The position numbers and the translations under genes were made by a program. A model generated the notes under the pieces. The model ran no database searches and was not told where the DNA came from. It was given only the letters and a program-made list of their open reading frames with translations. A stretch of DNA of 64,000 nucleotides from Pseudomonas paralactis (GTDB taxonomy: Bacteria; Pseudomonadota; Gammaproteobacteria; Pseudomonadales; Pseudomonadaceae): NCBI RefSeq assembly GCF_001439735.1, contig NZ_JYLN01000011.1, positions 1 to 64,000 on the forward strand, in the 5' to 3' direction. Numbering within the stretch: position 1 is the stretch's first letter; each line of letters opens with the position of its first letter. Shown piece by piece: positions 27,219 to 36,997 of the stretch.

Positions 27219-27219
27219 A

Positions 27220-27918
27220 TCAGTGCTTCCGTGGAGCCAGGTAGCTCAGCCAGCGGCGCTCGGCCAACTTGAACAGGCGCACCAGGATGAAGGTCAGGCA
27301 CAGGTAGAACACGCCGGCGGTGATATAGGCTTCGAACGGCAGGTAATACTGAGCATTGACCGTACGCGCGGCACCGGTGATGTCGATCAGGGTAACGATG
27401 GACGCCAGACTGGTGGTCTGCAGCATCATGATCACTTCGTTGCTGTACTGCGGCAGCGCACGGCGCAGGGCCGACGGCAACAGAATGCGGCGGTACAGCT
27501 TGTAGCGCGACATGCCCATGGCCTTGGCCGCTTCGATCTCACCGTTAGGCGTGGCCTTGAGGCTGCCGGCGATAATTTCGGCGGTGTAGGCGCTGGTGTT
27601 GATCGCAAACGCCAGGCACGCACAGAACGTGGCACTGGACAGCAGCGGCCACAGGAAGCTCTCGCGCACCACTTCGAACTGCGCCAGGCCGTAGTAGATC
27701 AAAAACAACTGCACCAGCATCGGCGTGCCGCGGATCACGTAGGTGTAAAGCCAGGCCACGCCGTTGACGATCGGCTGCTTGGACACCCGCATCAAGCCCA
27801 GGGGCAAGGCCGCGAGCAGGCCGAAGAACAGCGAGATGGCGAGCAATTTCAGGGTAGTCAGCAAGCCGCCAAGGTACAGCGGCATGGCCTCCCAGATGAC
27901 GTTGTAGTCGAAGATCAT
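27220..27918 (-). CDS. aotM: Arginine/ornithine ABC transporter permease AotM
   Basis: This 232-residue inner-membrane permease has several hydrophobic helices and the His/Glu/Gln/Lys-type signature region YTAEIIAGSLKATPNGEIEAAKAMGMS with the EAA loop that contacts the ATPase. TPMLVQLFLIYYGL is also typical of this family. It overlaps the aotQ stop by four bases (ATGA). Confidence 0.93.
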   Translation of the reverse strand: MIFDYNVIWEAMPLYLGGLLTTLKLLAISLFFGLLAALPLGLMRVSKQPIVNGVAWLYTYVIRGTPMLVQLFLIYYGLAQFEVVRESFLWPLLSSATFCACLAFAINTSAYTAEIIAGSLKATPNGEIEAAKAMGMSRYKLYRRILLPSALRRALPQYSNEVIMMLQTTSLASIVTLIDITGAARTVNAQYYLPFEAYITAGVFYLCLTFILVRLFKLAERRWLSYLAPRKH

Positions 27919-28604
27919 AGATCAGCCGCCCTTACGCCTACCGAGTAGCGCTTCTCAAGGTAACGCAAGGCCAGCAACGACACGCTGGTGATCACCAGGT
28001 ACATCGCCGCCACTGCGAGGAAGAAGGTAAAAGGCTCGCGGGTGGCGTCTGCCGCCTGCTTGGCCTTGAACATCATGTCTTGCAGACCCACCACCGAAAT
28101 CAGCGCGGTGGCCTTGGTCAATACCAACCAGTTGTTGGTAAACCCGGGGATCGCCAGCCGAATCATCTGCGGCACCATCACCCGGAAAAACACCTGGAAG
28201 CTGCTCATGCCATACGCCAGGCCGGCTTCAGCCTGCCCCTTGGGAATAGCCATGAAGGCGCCACGGAAGGTTTCCGACAGGTAGGCGCCAAAGATGAAAC
28301 CCAGGGTGCCGATACCGGCGGCCAGGGGGTTCAAGTCGATATAGTCGTCAAAGCCCAATAGGGGCGCGACGCGGTTAAGCAAGTCCTGGCCGCCATAGAA
28401 AATCAGCAGGATCAGCACCAGGTCGGGGATCCCGCGGATCACCGTGGAGTACAAGTCACCCAGCCAAGCCAACCAGCGCACCGGCGACAGGCGTAACGCG
28501 ACCCCGATCAGACCCAGAACAATGGCCAAGGCCATGGACGACAAGGCGAGCTGAAGCGTCAACCATGCGCCATCGAGGATAACGGCCCCGTAGCCTTTCA
28601 ACAT
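27915..28604 (-). CDS. aotQ: Arginine/ornithine ABC transporter permease AotQ
   Basis: This 229-residue permease is the partner of AotM. It shows RGIPDLVLILLIFYGGQDLLN, an EAA loop in FRGAFMAIPKGQAEAGLAYGMS and five to six membrane segments. It follows aotJ after about 90 bases and overlaps aotM by four bases, indicating coupled translation. Confidence 0.93.
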   Translation of the reverse strand: MLKGYGAVILDGAWLTLQLALSSMALAIVLGLIGVALRLSPVRWLAWLGDLYSTVIRGIPDLVLILLIFYGGQDLLNRVAPLLGFDDYIDLNPLAAGIGTLGFIFGAYLSETFRGAFMAIPKGQAEAGLAYGMSSFQVFFRVMVPQMIRLAIPGFTNNWLVLTKATALISVVGLQDMMFKAKQAADATREPFTFFLAVAAMYLVITSVSLLALRYLEKRYSVGVRAADL

Positions 28605-28695
28605 GATTCAGGTCCTCGAAAAGGGGGATGAAAAAATGGCGCAAACTTCAGGATGACTGTTGCTTGCGCCATTTCGGACAGACAGCTGCGACTAC

Positions 28696-29481
28696 TTACT
28701 TGGCATCAGCGCCGTAAATATCAAAGTCGAAGTACTTGTCCTGGATTTTCTTGTATTCGCCGTTGGCACGGATCGCGGCAATCGCTGCGTTGATACGCTC
28801 AAGGTTTTCCTTGTCGCCTTTACGCACGGCGATACCAATACCGTCGCCAAAGTATTTGGCTTCGGTGAACGACGGGCCTACAAACGCGTAGCCTTTGCCG
28901 GCGTCGGTTTTCAGGAAGCCATCCTGCAGCAGGGTAGCGTCAGCCACGGTACCGTCGAGACGCCCGGCGGCCACGTCCAGGTAGATTTCGTTCTGGGTGC
29001 TGTAACCCTTGATATCCGCACCTTTTGGCGCCAGGACTTCACGGGCGAAACGGTCGTGGATCGAACCGCGCTGCACACCGATCTTCTTGCCCTTCAACTC
29101 ATCCAGGCTGTCGCTGACGGTGGTGCCTTCCTTCATCACCAGACGCGCTGGGGACAGGTAGTAGCGAGTGGTGAAGTCCACCGATTTCTTGCGGTCGTCA
29201 GTGATGGACATGGACGACAGGATCGCGTCGATCTTGCGCACTTTCAGCGCAGGGATCAGGCCGTCGAACTCTTGCTCAACCCAAGTGCATTTCACGTCCA
29301 TCTGCTTGCACAGCGCGTTGCCGATGTCGTAGTCAAAACCGACGATGCTGCCATCCGGTGCCTTGGAGGCAAACGGAGGGTAAGCCGCTTCGATACCAAT
29401 TTTCAGTGGCTTGCCTTCGGCGAAAGCCTGCATGGACAGCACGGACAGCGCCAGGGCGCCCAACAGCACGAGTTTCTTCAT
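28696..29481 (-). CDS. aotJ: Arginine/ornithine periplasmic binding protein AotJ
   Basis: This 261-residue solute-binding protein captures basic amino acids in the periplasm. A signal peptide is clear (MKKLVLLGALALSVLSMQAFA, cleaved before EGKPL). The type-3 binding-protein fold is shown by KIGIEAAYPPFASKAPDGSI, GFDYDIGNALC and FTTRYYLSPARLV. The start at 29481 is fixed by the signal peptide; the frame extends 44 codons further without support. It is the first gene of the aot operon, and an ArgR half-site lies about 160 bases upstream. Confidence 0.94.
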   Translation of the reverse strand: MKKLVLLGALALSVLSMQAFAEGKPLKIGIEAAYPPFASKAPDGSIVGFDYDIGNALCKQMDVKCTWVEQEFDGLIPALKVRKIDAILSSMSITDDRKKSVDFTTRYYLSPARLVMKEGTTVSDSLDELKGKKIGVQRGSIHDRFAREVLAPKGADIKGYSTQNEIYLDVAAGRLDGTVADATLLQDGFLKTDAGKGYAFVGPSFTEAKYFGDGIGIAVRKGDKENLERINAAIAAIRANGEYKKIQDKYFDFDIYGADAK

Positions 29482-29638
29482 CTTTGGGACTCCATCGGTA
29501 TAGGGCAAAAACAGCAGTATGAGCCATGGCCCACGATGCGCGAAGGTGTAACCGAATAGCGGGGCTGCGTCCTGCGCGGGCGACACCTGCGACGACGAGC
29601 GAGTGATCGGCATTCTAACGACAGGCCGGAAGCCGATA

Positions 29639-29654
29639 TTTCCTCAATGCGACA
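29639..29654 (-). promoter_or_regulatory. ArgR half-site upstream of aotJ
   Basis: The minus strand reads TGTCGC at 29654-29649, then eight bases (ATTGAGGA) and AA, an exact match to the TGTCGC-N8-AA ArgR half-site. A second TGTCGC at 29585-29580 is not followed by AA. A tandem partner half-site is not obvious. Confidence 0.5.
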
Positions 29655-29989
29655 ACAATTTACAGAAGCACCGAGAAAGCGGTTCCAGCTCATTGACAGC
29701 CTCTGAATTTTATGCAGAGACAAAAGATATTAAACCTGATGATGCTGCAAATTACGGGCCTATTATTCGCAAACCCTTCTAGCACGGCAAGTGTGGCGTT
29801 TAATCTTATTTTTTTGGGCGTCTAGAACGCGGTTTTTCGGGGCGTGCCCGGGGTCCATTGCCCCAGGTTTGTGCGGGCGGTTACACATTTGAGCGGGCCG
29901 GTAACATCCAGAAACGTCCTACGGGGAAAACCGATATTTATTGGTTTGGTTGTGATGCGGCTCTGTCAGACCGCCACCCACACCCCTTT

Positions 29990-30076
29990 GTGGGAGCTGG
30001 CTTGCCTGCGATAACGGTGTATCAGCCAAAGATGGGCTAACTGATAAATAGCTATCGCAGGCAAGCCAGCTCCCAC
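29990..30076. repeat. REPIN between aotJ and acs
   Basis: GTGGGAGCTGGCTTGCCTGCGAT at the left and its reverse complement at the right flank a partly palindromic spacer. It has the same class of ends as the copies at 10751 and 17350. Confidence 0.9.
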
Positions 30077-30106
30077 ATTGAACCTCGGTGCTTCTGAGCC
30101 CCCAAA

Positions 30107-30143
30107 AAAAGCCCCACCCGGCTTACACCGAATGGGGCTTTGG
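30107..30143 (-). terminator. Terminator of acs
   Basis: AAAGCCCCA and TGGGGCTTT pair with an interrupted upper stem (ATTCGGTGTAAGCCGGG) and a T run follows on the minus strand (CTTTTTTTGGG), about 15 bases beyond the acs stop. Confidence 0.75.
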
Positions 30144-30157
30144 CCCACCTACCCCGC

Positions 30158-32113
<1,956 letters not shown>

Positions 32114-32510
32114 CTTTCTTACCTCGGTGACAATAGTTGTTGTTGTATGGCCCCTGTTGTAGCCGGGGTGAGCCTATAGAACCATTCGACGATGGTAGTA
32201 ACAAGACCCTACAAATTGCCCTGCTATGCCGGCTACTGCTCTGGCCCGGGCCCGTGGCGCCTTGCCGGTAGCTTAAAAAAACCTTGATAGGGCGATTGTT
32301 ACAAAAACCGCCAAAAGTGTTTATCAAAACCACGGGTATATGAATATAACCGAGGCGCCTAAAATCAACTCCGCCAACAAGGCACTCTGATTAACAACGC
32401 AACAGCCCCCACGAAGGCAACGTTAATCCGAACTTCCCAACTTTTAAGTGACACACGCGGCCTCACAAGGGCCCCGTGCCCCCTTTCGCCCTGAAGAAGG
32501 TAATGAAGAA
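32114..32510. other. Divergent intergenic region of acs and the DUF2790 gene
   Basis: No gene is supported. It carries the acs leader with its CA motif. Further right there is AT-rich sequence (about 32275-32375) likely to hold one or both promoters. Confidence 0.5.
32137..32144 (-). promoter_or_regulatory. Possible Hfq/Crc catabolite-repression motif before acs
   Basis: The minus strand reads AACAACAA within ACAACAACAACTATTG, about 24 bases before the acs start and upstream of its ribosome binding site. It matches the AANAANAA target of the Hfq-Crc complex in Pseudomonas, which represses carbon-use genes when better substrates are present. Confidence 0.5.
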
Positions 32511-32780
32511 ATGAAAGCGTTATTAGTTATGGCCCTGAGCAGCTTGTGCGCCACCGCCGCCCTGGCCGACGAGGCCCCGACTGAACTGGCTGGCCGCAAC
32601 GCCCCGATTGTTGAGGATTACACCTACAGCACTCACTTGGATGTGGCTAAAGTAGTGTCCATGAGCAGTATTCCGGAAGTCTGTGAAGTTGTTCCGGTAA
32701 AGATGGAATATGAAGACTCCCAAGGTCAACGACACATCCTCAACTATCAAGTGATGGGCAATGGTTGCTCTAACGGATAA
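32511..32780 (+). CDS. DUF2790 family secreted small protein
   Basis: This 89-residue protein has a signal peptide (MKALLVMALSSLCATAALA) and a mature part of about 70 residues with two cysteines (EVCEVVPVKMEYEDSQG and the C-terminal GNGCSNG) that could form a disulfide in the periplasm. It matches the DUF2790 family, widespread and multi-copy in Pseudomonas and of unknown function. The start at 32511 is fixed by the signal peptide; the frame's upstream extension is not used. Confidence 0.8.
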   Translation: MKALLVMALSSLCATAALADEAPTELAGRNAPIVEDYTYSTHLDVAKVVSMSSIPEVCEVVPVKMEYEDSQGQRHILNYQVMGNGCSNG

Positions 32781-33353
32781 CAACTTGGTTATTTAGATTC
32801 AACCCGGATCTTGGTCGCCGCAAGAAATCAATCTTGCGGCCAAGAACCCACCTCGAATACACCGCAAATCAAATGTGGGAGCTGGCTTGCCTGCGATGGC
32901 GGTTTCAGCCACGACGTCCCATACAGCCCTTCTCACCTGCTCCCTCCCCTCCCCATAAAATTTCTCCCAACACCCGTCAGAAATTTCCATCCCCAGCAAA
33001 GCCTTGCAAACACTCGCTCTGGCCGAAAACCACGTCATTTTGGCGCGCTCAAGTGACCATCCGCCGCAACACAAACCCAAATTTTTCCCTATAATGCGCG
33101 GGTAAATCGGGCCTGCAATATCCCTTTACACTGGGACGAAGAGCCAGACCTGAGGCATCCCGCGCGAGCTTGCACCTACCGCTGCGCACCTCAAGCCTCA
33201 CGCAGAGCACCCGTAGCCCTATTCCGTTTAATGCGTGCGCTAGCTGCAACAAACGATTCCTTAAGATCCACCGCGGCCCTAGGGCCGTGTGAACACCCAA
33301 CCATCCGGTTTCACACGGGCACCTTTGAGCCCTCACGCAGGAGACGACACGTC
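32781..33353. other. Intergenic region upstream of nrdB
   Basis: No gene is supported in these 573 bases. A hairpin (CTTGGTCGCCGCAAG with CTTGCGGCCAAG, about 32810-32842) follows the DUF2790 gene. A single REP half lies at 32875-32897. A TATAAT at 33090-33095 is a candidate -10 for nrdB, though no good -35 was recognised. No nrdA gene is present here. Confidence 0.5.
32875..32897 (+). repeat. Single REP element
   Basis: GTGGGAGCTGGCTTGCCTGCGAT occurs once, without an inverted partner nearby. It is probably a REPIN that lost its other half. Confidence 0.8.
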
Positions 33354-34604
33354 ATGCTGAGCTGGGACGAATTCGACAAAGAAGATGAAGGCGAAGTAGC
33401 CACCAAAGGCGCCAACGCTGGCCACGCCACCGAAGCCAACATGGACCGCCTCGACGGTGCCGGCGCTGCCGCCGCCATCGAAGCCCGCGCCGTCACCGCC
33501 AATGATTCGGCCGCCATCGTGCGCGCCAAGGCCGCCCTGGACAAACTCGACGTCGCCGAAGGCCTCGCCGAACTCGAAGGCGCCTCCGCCCGCGTCGCCG
33601 TTGACGAAAAACGCATGATCAACTGCCGCGCCGACCTCAACCAACTCGTGCCCTTCAAGTACGACTGGGCCTGGCAAAAATACCTCGACGGCTGCGCCAA
33701 CCACTGGATGCCGCAAGAGGTCAACATGACCGCCGACATCGCCCTGTGGCGCAACCCTGAAGGCCTGACCGACGACGAACGTCGCATCGTCATGCGCAAC
33801 CTGGGCTTCTTCTCCACCGCCGACTCCCTGGTTGCCAACAACCTGGTGCTGGCCGTGTACCGCCTGATCACCAACCCGGAGTGCCGCCAGTACATCCTGC
33901 GCCAGGCCTTCGAAGAGGCGATCCACACCCACGCCTACCAGTACTGCATCGAATCGTTGGCCATGGATGAAGGCGAGATCTTCAACATGTACCACGAGAT
34001 TCCATCGGTCGCCAAAAAGGCCGCCTGGGGCCTGAAGTACACCCGCTCGATCTCCGATCCGAAGTTCGAAACCGGCACCGTTGAAACCGACAAGGAACTG
34101 CTGCGCAACCTGGTCGCTTACTACTGCGTACTGGAAGGCATCTTCTTCTACTGCGGCTTCACCCAGATCCTGTCCATGGGCCGTCGCAACAAAATGACCG
34201 GCGTGGCCGAGCAGTTCCAGTACATCCTGCGCGATGAGTCGATGCACCTGAACTTCGGTATCGACGTGATCAACCAGATCAAAATCGAAAACCCGCACCT
34301 GTGGGATGCCGAGATGAAGGAAGAAGCGACCCAGATGATTCTTCAGGGTACGCAGCTGGAGATTGAATACGCGCGTGACACCATGCCTCGTGGGGTGTTG
34401 GGCATGAATGCGGCGATGATGGAGGATTACCTCAAGTTCATTGCTAACCGTCGTCTGTCGCAGATCGGCTTGAAAGAAGAATACCCAGGCACGACTAACC
34501 CGTTCCCGTGGATGAGCGAGATCATGGATTTGAAGAAAGAGAAGAATTTCTTTGAGACCCGCGTGATTGAGTATCAAACGGGCGGTGCGTTGAGCTGGGA
34601 TTGA
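33354..34604 (+). CDS. nrdB: Class Ia ribonucleotide reductase, beta subunit
   Basis: This 416-residue protein is the radical-generating small subunit (R2) that reduces ribonucleotides together with NrdA. The di-iron ligands lie in the EEAIHTHAYQYCIESL segment (about residues 190-205) and in LRDESMHLNFG (about 289-299). The length and the Ala-rich N-terminal extension (about residues 10-70) are typical of Pseudomonas NrdB. The start at 33354 (MLSWDEFDKEDE) follows GCAGGAGACGAC. The expected partner nrdA is not adjacent. A terminator follows. Confidence 0.95.
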   Translation: MLSWDEFDKEDEGEVATKGANAGHATEANMDRLDGAGAAAAIEARAVTANDSAAIVRAKAALDKLDVAEGLAELEGASARVAVDEKRMINCRADLNQLVPFKYDWAWQKYLDGCANHWMPQEVNMTADIALWRNPEGLTDDERRIVMRNLGFFSTADSLVANNLVLAVYRLITNPECRQYILRQAFEEAIHTHAYQYCIESLAMDEGEIFNMYHEIPSVAKKAAWGLKYTRSISDPKFETGTVETDKELLRNLVAYYCVLEGIFFYCGFTQILSMGRRNKMTGVAEQFQYILRDESMHLNFGIDVINQIKIENPHLWDAEMKEEATQMILQGTQLEIEYARDTMPRGVLGMNAAMMEDYLKFIANRRLSQIGLKEEYPGTTNPFPWMSEIMDLKKEKNFFETRVIEYQTGGALSWD

Positions 34605-34628
34605 TTTCCAAGCTAAGTAATACTCAAG

Positions 34629-34654
34629 AGCCCTGACTTGTTCAGGGCTTTTTT
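34629..34654 (+). terminator. Rho-independent terminator of nrdB
   Basis: AGCCCTGA and TCAGGGCT pair around a CTTGT loop, with six T after the stem, 25 bases past the nrdB stop. Confidence 0.92.
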
Positions 34655-34919
34655 ATGCTCATTGAACTGAACAACACTTCCTACAGGACGAATCATCCAC
34701 GTAGCGATTGATTCAAATTTCGATGCTATCTAGGCTCATTCGCCGGTGCCTAAGAAACGCCCGACGTAGAAGCAAGCCTTTAATCACACGGCAAAATCTC
34801 GCTTGGCCTCATCAAGTGAGTTAGACGCTGCTATGGGCTTCGCCGGTTGGGGTTTCTTAGACCGTCCTCTCTACGTTGGGGTCTTAGCCCTTCAGCAAAT
34901 CGCGTAGAGGTCATATGGA
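34655..34919. other. Structured intergenic stretch before the HNH module
   Basis: No clear gene is seen. It contains inverted repeats: CTAAGAAAC at 34750-34758 with GTTTCTTAG at 34852-34860, and CTCTACG at 34869-34875 with CGTAGAG at 34902-34908. The direct repeat TTCGCCGGT occurs at 34739 and 34839. On the minus strand about 28 codons read protein-like and end in a stop near 34790, possibly the tail of a lost gene. Confidence 0.45.
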
Positions 34920-35153
34920 ATGTCCAATCAACACCTGCCCAAGTTACCGCTCACTGAAGACTTGGCCGCGAGCAAAAGTGCCTTGGTGGCGAAAGCTCAT
35001 GCAACCTTTCAGAATGAAGCCGAGACTTTACTGACCAAGGCGACCATCAACTCCGACCAATCTGTAGGAAATTTCGTAGACGCAATAATGGCTAAACAGT
35101 ATCGTCCGAGGGTGTTCCACCCTCGGCGGCTGTATGGATACGCAAAAAAGTAA
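34920..35153 (+). CDS. Small hypothetical protein preceding HNH nuclease
   Basis: This 77-residue soluble protein is not recognised. The first half is helical and charged (EDLAASKSALVAKAHATFQNEAETLLTKA); the end is basic (RPRVFHPRRLYGYAKK). The ATG at 34920 follows AGAGG. It overlaps the start of the HNH gene by 20 bases, so the two are probably translated from the same mRNA and may act together, for example as partner or inhibitor. That role is a guess from position only. Confidence 0.5.
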   Translation: MSNQHLPKLPLTEDLAASKSALVAKAHATFQNEAETLLTKATINSDQSVGNFVDAIMAKQYRPRVFHPRRLYGYAKK

Positions 35154-35850
35154 TACCGGATGGAGCGATGAGGAGCTTGAAGCTTCCGTGGACGGCTATC
35201 TGAAAATGTTGCAGCTGGTAAATTTAGGCCAGCCGCTGAACAAAAAATCCGAACACGAGCTTCTGCGCGAAGGCGCTCTAAGCGCTCGATCTTTGGCATC
35301 GGTCGATTACCGTATGCGCAATATTTCTGCTGTGTTTGAAATACTGAATCTAAAGCCAATTACTGGTTACACCCCCGCAAAAAATGTCGGATCGGGGGTC
35401 GTTTCTCGCATCAGCCGAATGTTGGCACAACGGGGTATCGTCGAGTTTAAAGACAACGCCCCAACGTTTGATGAAGAGTTACTTGAGCAGCGCGCAGCAA
35501 AGCTTCAAAGCAAACCTATCAAGGTCCAACCCGAGGGCATCACTGCGCCGCAACAGGTCACTACAACCAGCACATCCTATGTACGCGATCCGGTAGTACG
35601 GGCCTGGGTGCGTCAGCAAGCAGGGGGAATTTGCGAGGGCTGCGGCCTGCACGCGCCCTTTAATCTGGACAATGGTCAGCCATTTCTTGAAGTACATCAC
35701 GTCAAGCACCTGGCCCAGAAGGGTTCGGATCGCATCACCAATGCTGTAGCCTTGTGCCCCAATTGCCATCAGCGTTGTCATCGGTCGAGTGATCGGGTGG
35801 CTTTCACCGAAGGGCTTTACGCGAGGATCGGAAGATTGACACCGGAGTAG
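35134..35850 (+). CDS. HNH endonuclease (McrA-like)
   Basis: This 238-residue protein has an N-terminal domain (WSDEELEASVDGYLKMLQ...LSARSLASVDYRMRNISAVF, residues 9-75) common to a group of putative restriction-type nucleases and a C-terminal HNH domain (about 165-230). The metal-binding and catalytic parts are C-EG-C (about 168-171), FLEVHHVKHL with the catalytic HH, N in RITNAVALCPNCHQRCH. It is probably a DNA endonuclease of defence or mobile origin. It overlaps the preceding small gene by 20 bases. Codon use is less GC-rich than in neighbouring core genes. Confidence 0.82.
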   Translation: MDTQKSNTGWSDEELEASVDGYLKMLQLVNLGQPLNKKSEHELLREGALSARSLASVDYRMRNISAVFEILNLKPITGYTPAKNVGSGVVSRISRMLAQRGIVEFKDNAPTFDEELLEQRAAKLQSKPIKVQPEGITAPQQVTTTSTSYVRDPVVRAWVRQQAGGICEGCGLHAPFNLDNGQPFLEVHHVKHLAQKGSDRITNAVALCPNCHQRCHRSSDRVAFTEGLYARIGRLTPE

Positions 35851-35885
35851 ACTCCAACTGTCACACTTGATGCACGCTTAAAAAC

Positions 35886-35966
35886 TATTAGGTAGGACCG
35901 AGGCCAACCCGTGTACCCAGACATGCTCGAAGCCGAACCTAAGGCCTAAGTACTCTCTGCCTCCGA
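35886..35966 (+). pseudogene. Remnant copy of the 5' end of the HAD hydrolase gene
   Basis: The segment GTG.ACCCAGACATGCTCGAAGCC at 35911-35934 matches the start of the HAD gene at 37847, and weaker similarity continues on both sides (GGTAGGACC...ACCCGTG upstream; AAGTACT.TC.G downstream). An in-frame TAA interrupts the copy after about 13 codons, so it is not functional. The hcp/DUF4225 cassette lies between the two copies. Confidence 0.75.
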
Positions 35967-35990
35967 CAAGCCTACACTCTCTTTTTTCGT

Positions 35991-36287
35991 TCAGAACCAG
36001 CGCTTGACCTTCCACTTCATAGGAAGTGCAAATCCGTGAGCCAATATGCCGAAAAAGGCAATCCACTCGATGATTGGATATTGAATAATAAAATCAGTCC
36101 TAACCCCAAAAAAAGGAAACTCGCCATACTTAATCACCTCAATATAGGACACCACAAAATAGCCGTTATAGACCACACAAGAATACAGCTTTATATAATT
36201 CAAATTACACCCAGAAAACCTCCTTTTCAGAGCATAAGCGGACCATACACCACCCATCACAAACAATATCGACCAAAGCACAATCAT
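35991..36287 (-). CDS. Small membrane protein, candidate immunity protein
   Basis: This 98-residue protein has three likely membrane helices (about residues 1-20, 38-55 and 65-88) and a basic end (KWKVKRWF). No family is recognised. Its ATG overlaps the stop of the DUF4225 gene by four bases (ATGA), the tight coupling often seen between a toxin and its immunity protein. The DNA is AT-rich relative to the flanks. The immunity role is inferred from position and size. Confidence 0.6.
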   Translation of the reverse strand: MIVLWSILFVMGGVWSAYALKRRFSGCNLNYIKLYSCVVYNGYFVVSYIEVIKYGEFPFFGVRTDFIIQYPIIEWIAFFGILAHGFALPMKWKVKRWF

Positions 36288-36997
36288 TCATTAAGCCTTT
36301 TATATATTTGCCTACCAGTTTCGTAGTCGGTATAAGCTTCCAACCCTAACGGCGCGGCACCCATAGTTTTATAAGCCCGCTCTTTATCTGATCTTATGTA
36401 TCTAAACAATCGCCATGCGTCAGGTTTAATCACACGCCTACCAAGACTGTACATTGACAATCCTATATCCGTACCACCGTAGGCTAGGTCGCCTTCACGC
36501 TCACCATATCCAAATGACGTTGCTGCGGCGCGATATGCGCTCCTGACTGGTCCCGCTGTATCTGAGACATCATTCATTAAATTGCGACCGTTCTCATAAA
36601 TATTATTAGCGCCGTGCGCCATAATCGGGATACCCGCCAGCAAACACAGCGTACCGACTGAGGCGTAGCAAATTCCTGCTCCCGTCGCAAATTGGAGCGC
36701 GCCCGCGATAACCCCGATGCCTTTCCTCCCCACCTCCAGAGATTGGTTTATGAGGCTTTCTTGTTCTTGCTTTATTTCTTTCAACCCCTGATCAATAGTT
36801 TTCCTGCCTTCCTCAACATCCCTAACAATACTCCGCGCGTAATAAGCCACCTCCCGATTGAATTGCAGCCGAACAATCCCATCATTAATATTACGAGCAC
36901 TGATGGTACAAGCTTGGTTAGTCAGATACGCCGCAGCCTGGCTAACCACCCAGATGTTGTGAAATGTGGGCTGCTGTTTCCTATCTTTTTTATTCAC
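36284..36997 (-). CDS. DUF4225 domain protein, candidate T6SS effector
   Basis: This 237-residue protein matches the DUF4225 family: helical N-terminal region with REVAYYARSIVRDVEEGRKT, then a hydrophobic segment GAGICYASVGTLCLLAGIPIM followed by AHGANNIYENGRNL, and GPVRSAYRAAATSFGYGE. The family is often found beside secretion genes; activity is not established. The GTG at 36997 overlaps the hcp stop (GTGA), giving coupled translation. A TTG five codons upstream is a weaker alternative. Placement directly behind hcp suggests Hcp-dependent delivery through a type VI apparatus encoded elsewhere. Confidence 0.72.
   Translation of the reverse strand: MNKKDRKQQPTFHNIWVVSQAAAYLTNQACTISARNINDGIVRLQFNREVAYYARSIVRDVEEGRKTIDQGLKEIKQEQESLINQSLEVGRKGIGVIAGALQFATGAGICYASVGTLCLLAGIPIMAHGANNIYENGRNLMNDVSDTAGPVRSAYRAAATSFGYGEREGDLAYGGTDIGLSMYSLGRRVIKPDAWRLFRYIRSDKERAYKTMGAAPLGLEAYTDYETGRQIYKRLNE

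Larger units (their letters stand above)
29482..30157. other. Intergenic region: aot promoter, REPIN, acs terminator
   Basis: No gene is supported in these 676 bases. In order they hold the aotJ leader and promoter, an ArgR-type site (29639-29654), AT-rich sequence around 29700-29850, a REPIN (29990-30076) and a hairpin that should end the acs transcript (30107-30143). Confidence 0.55.
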
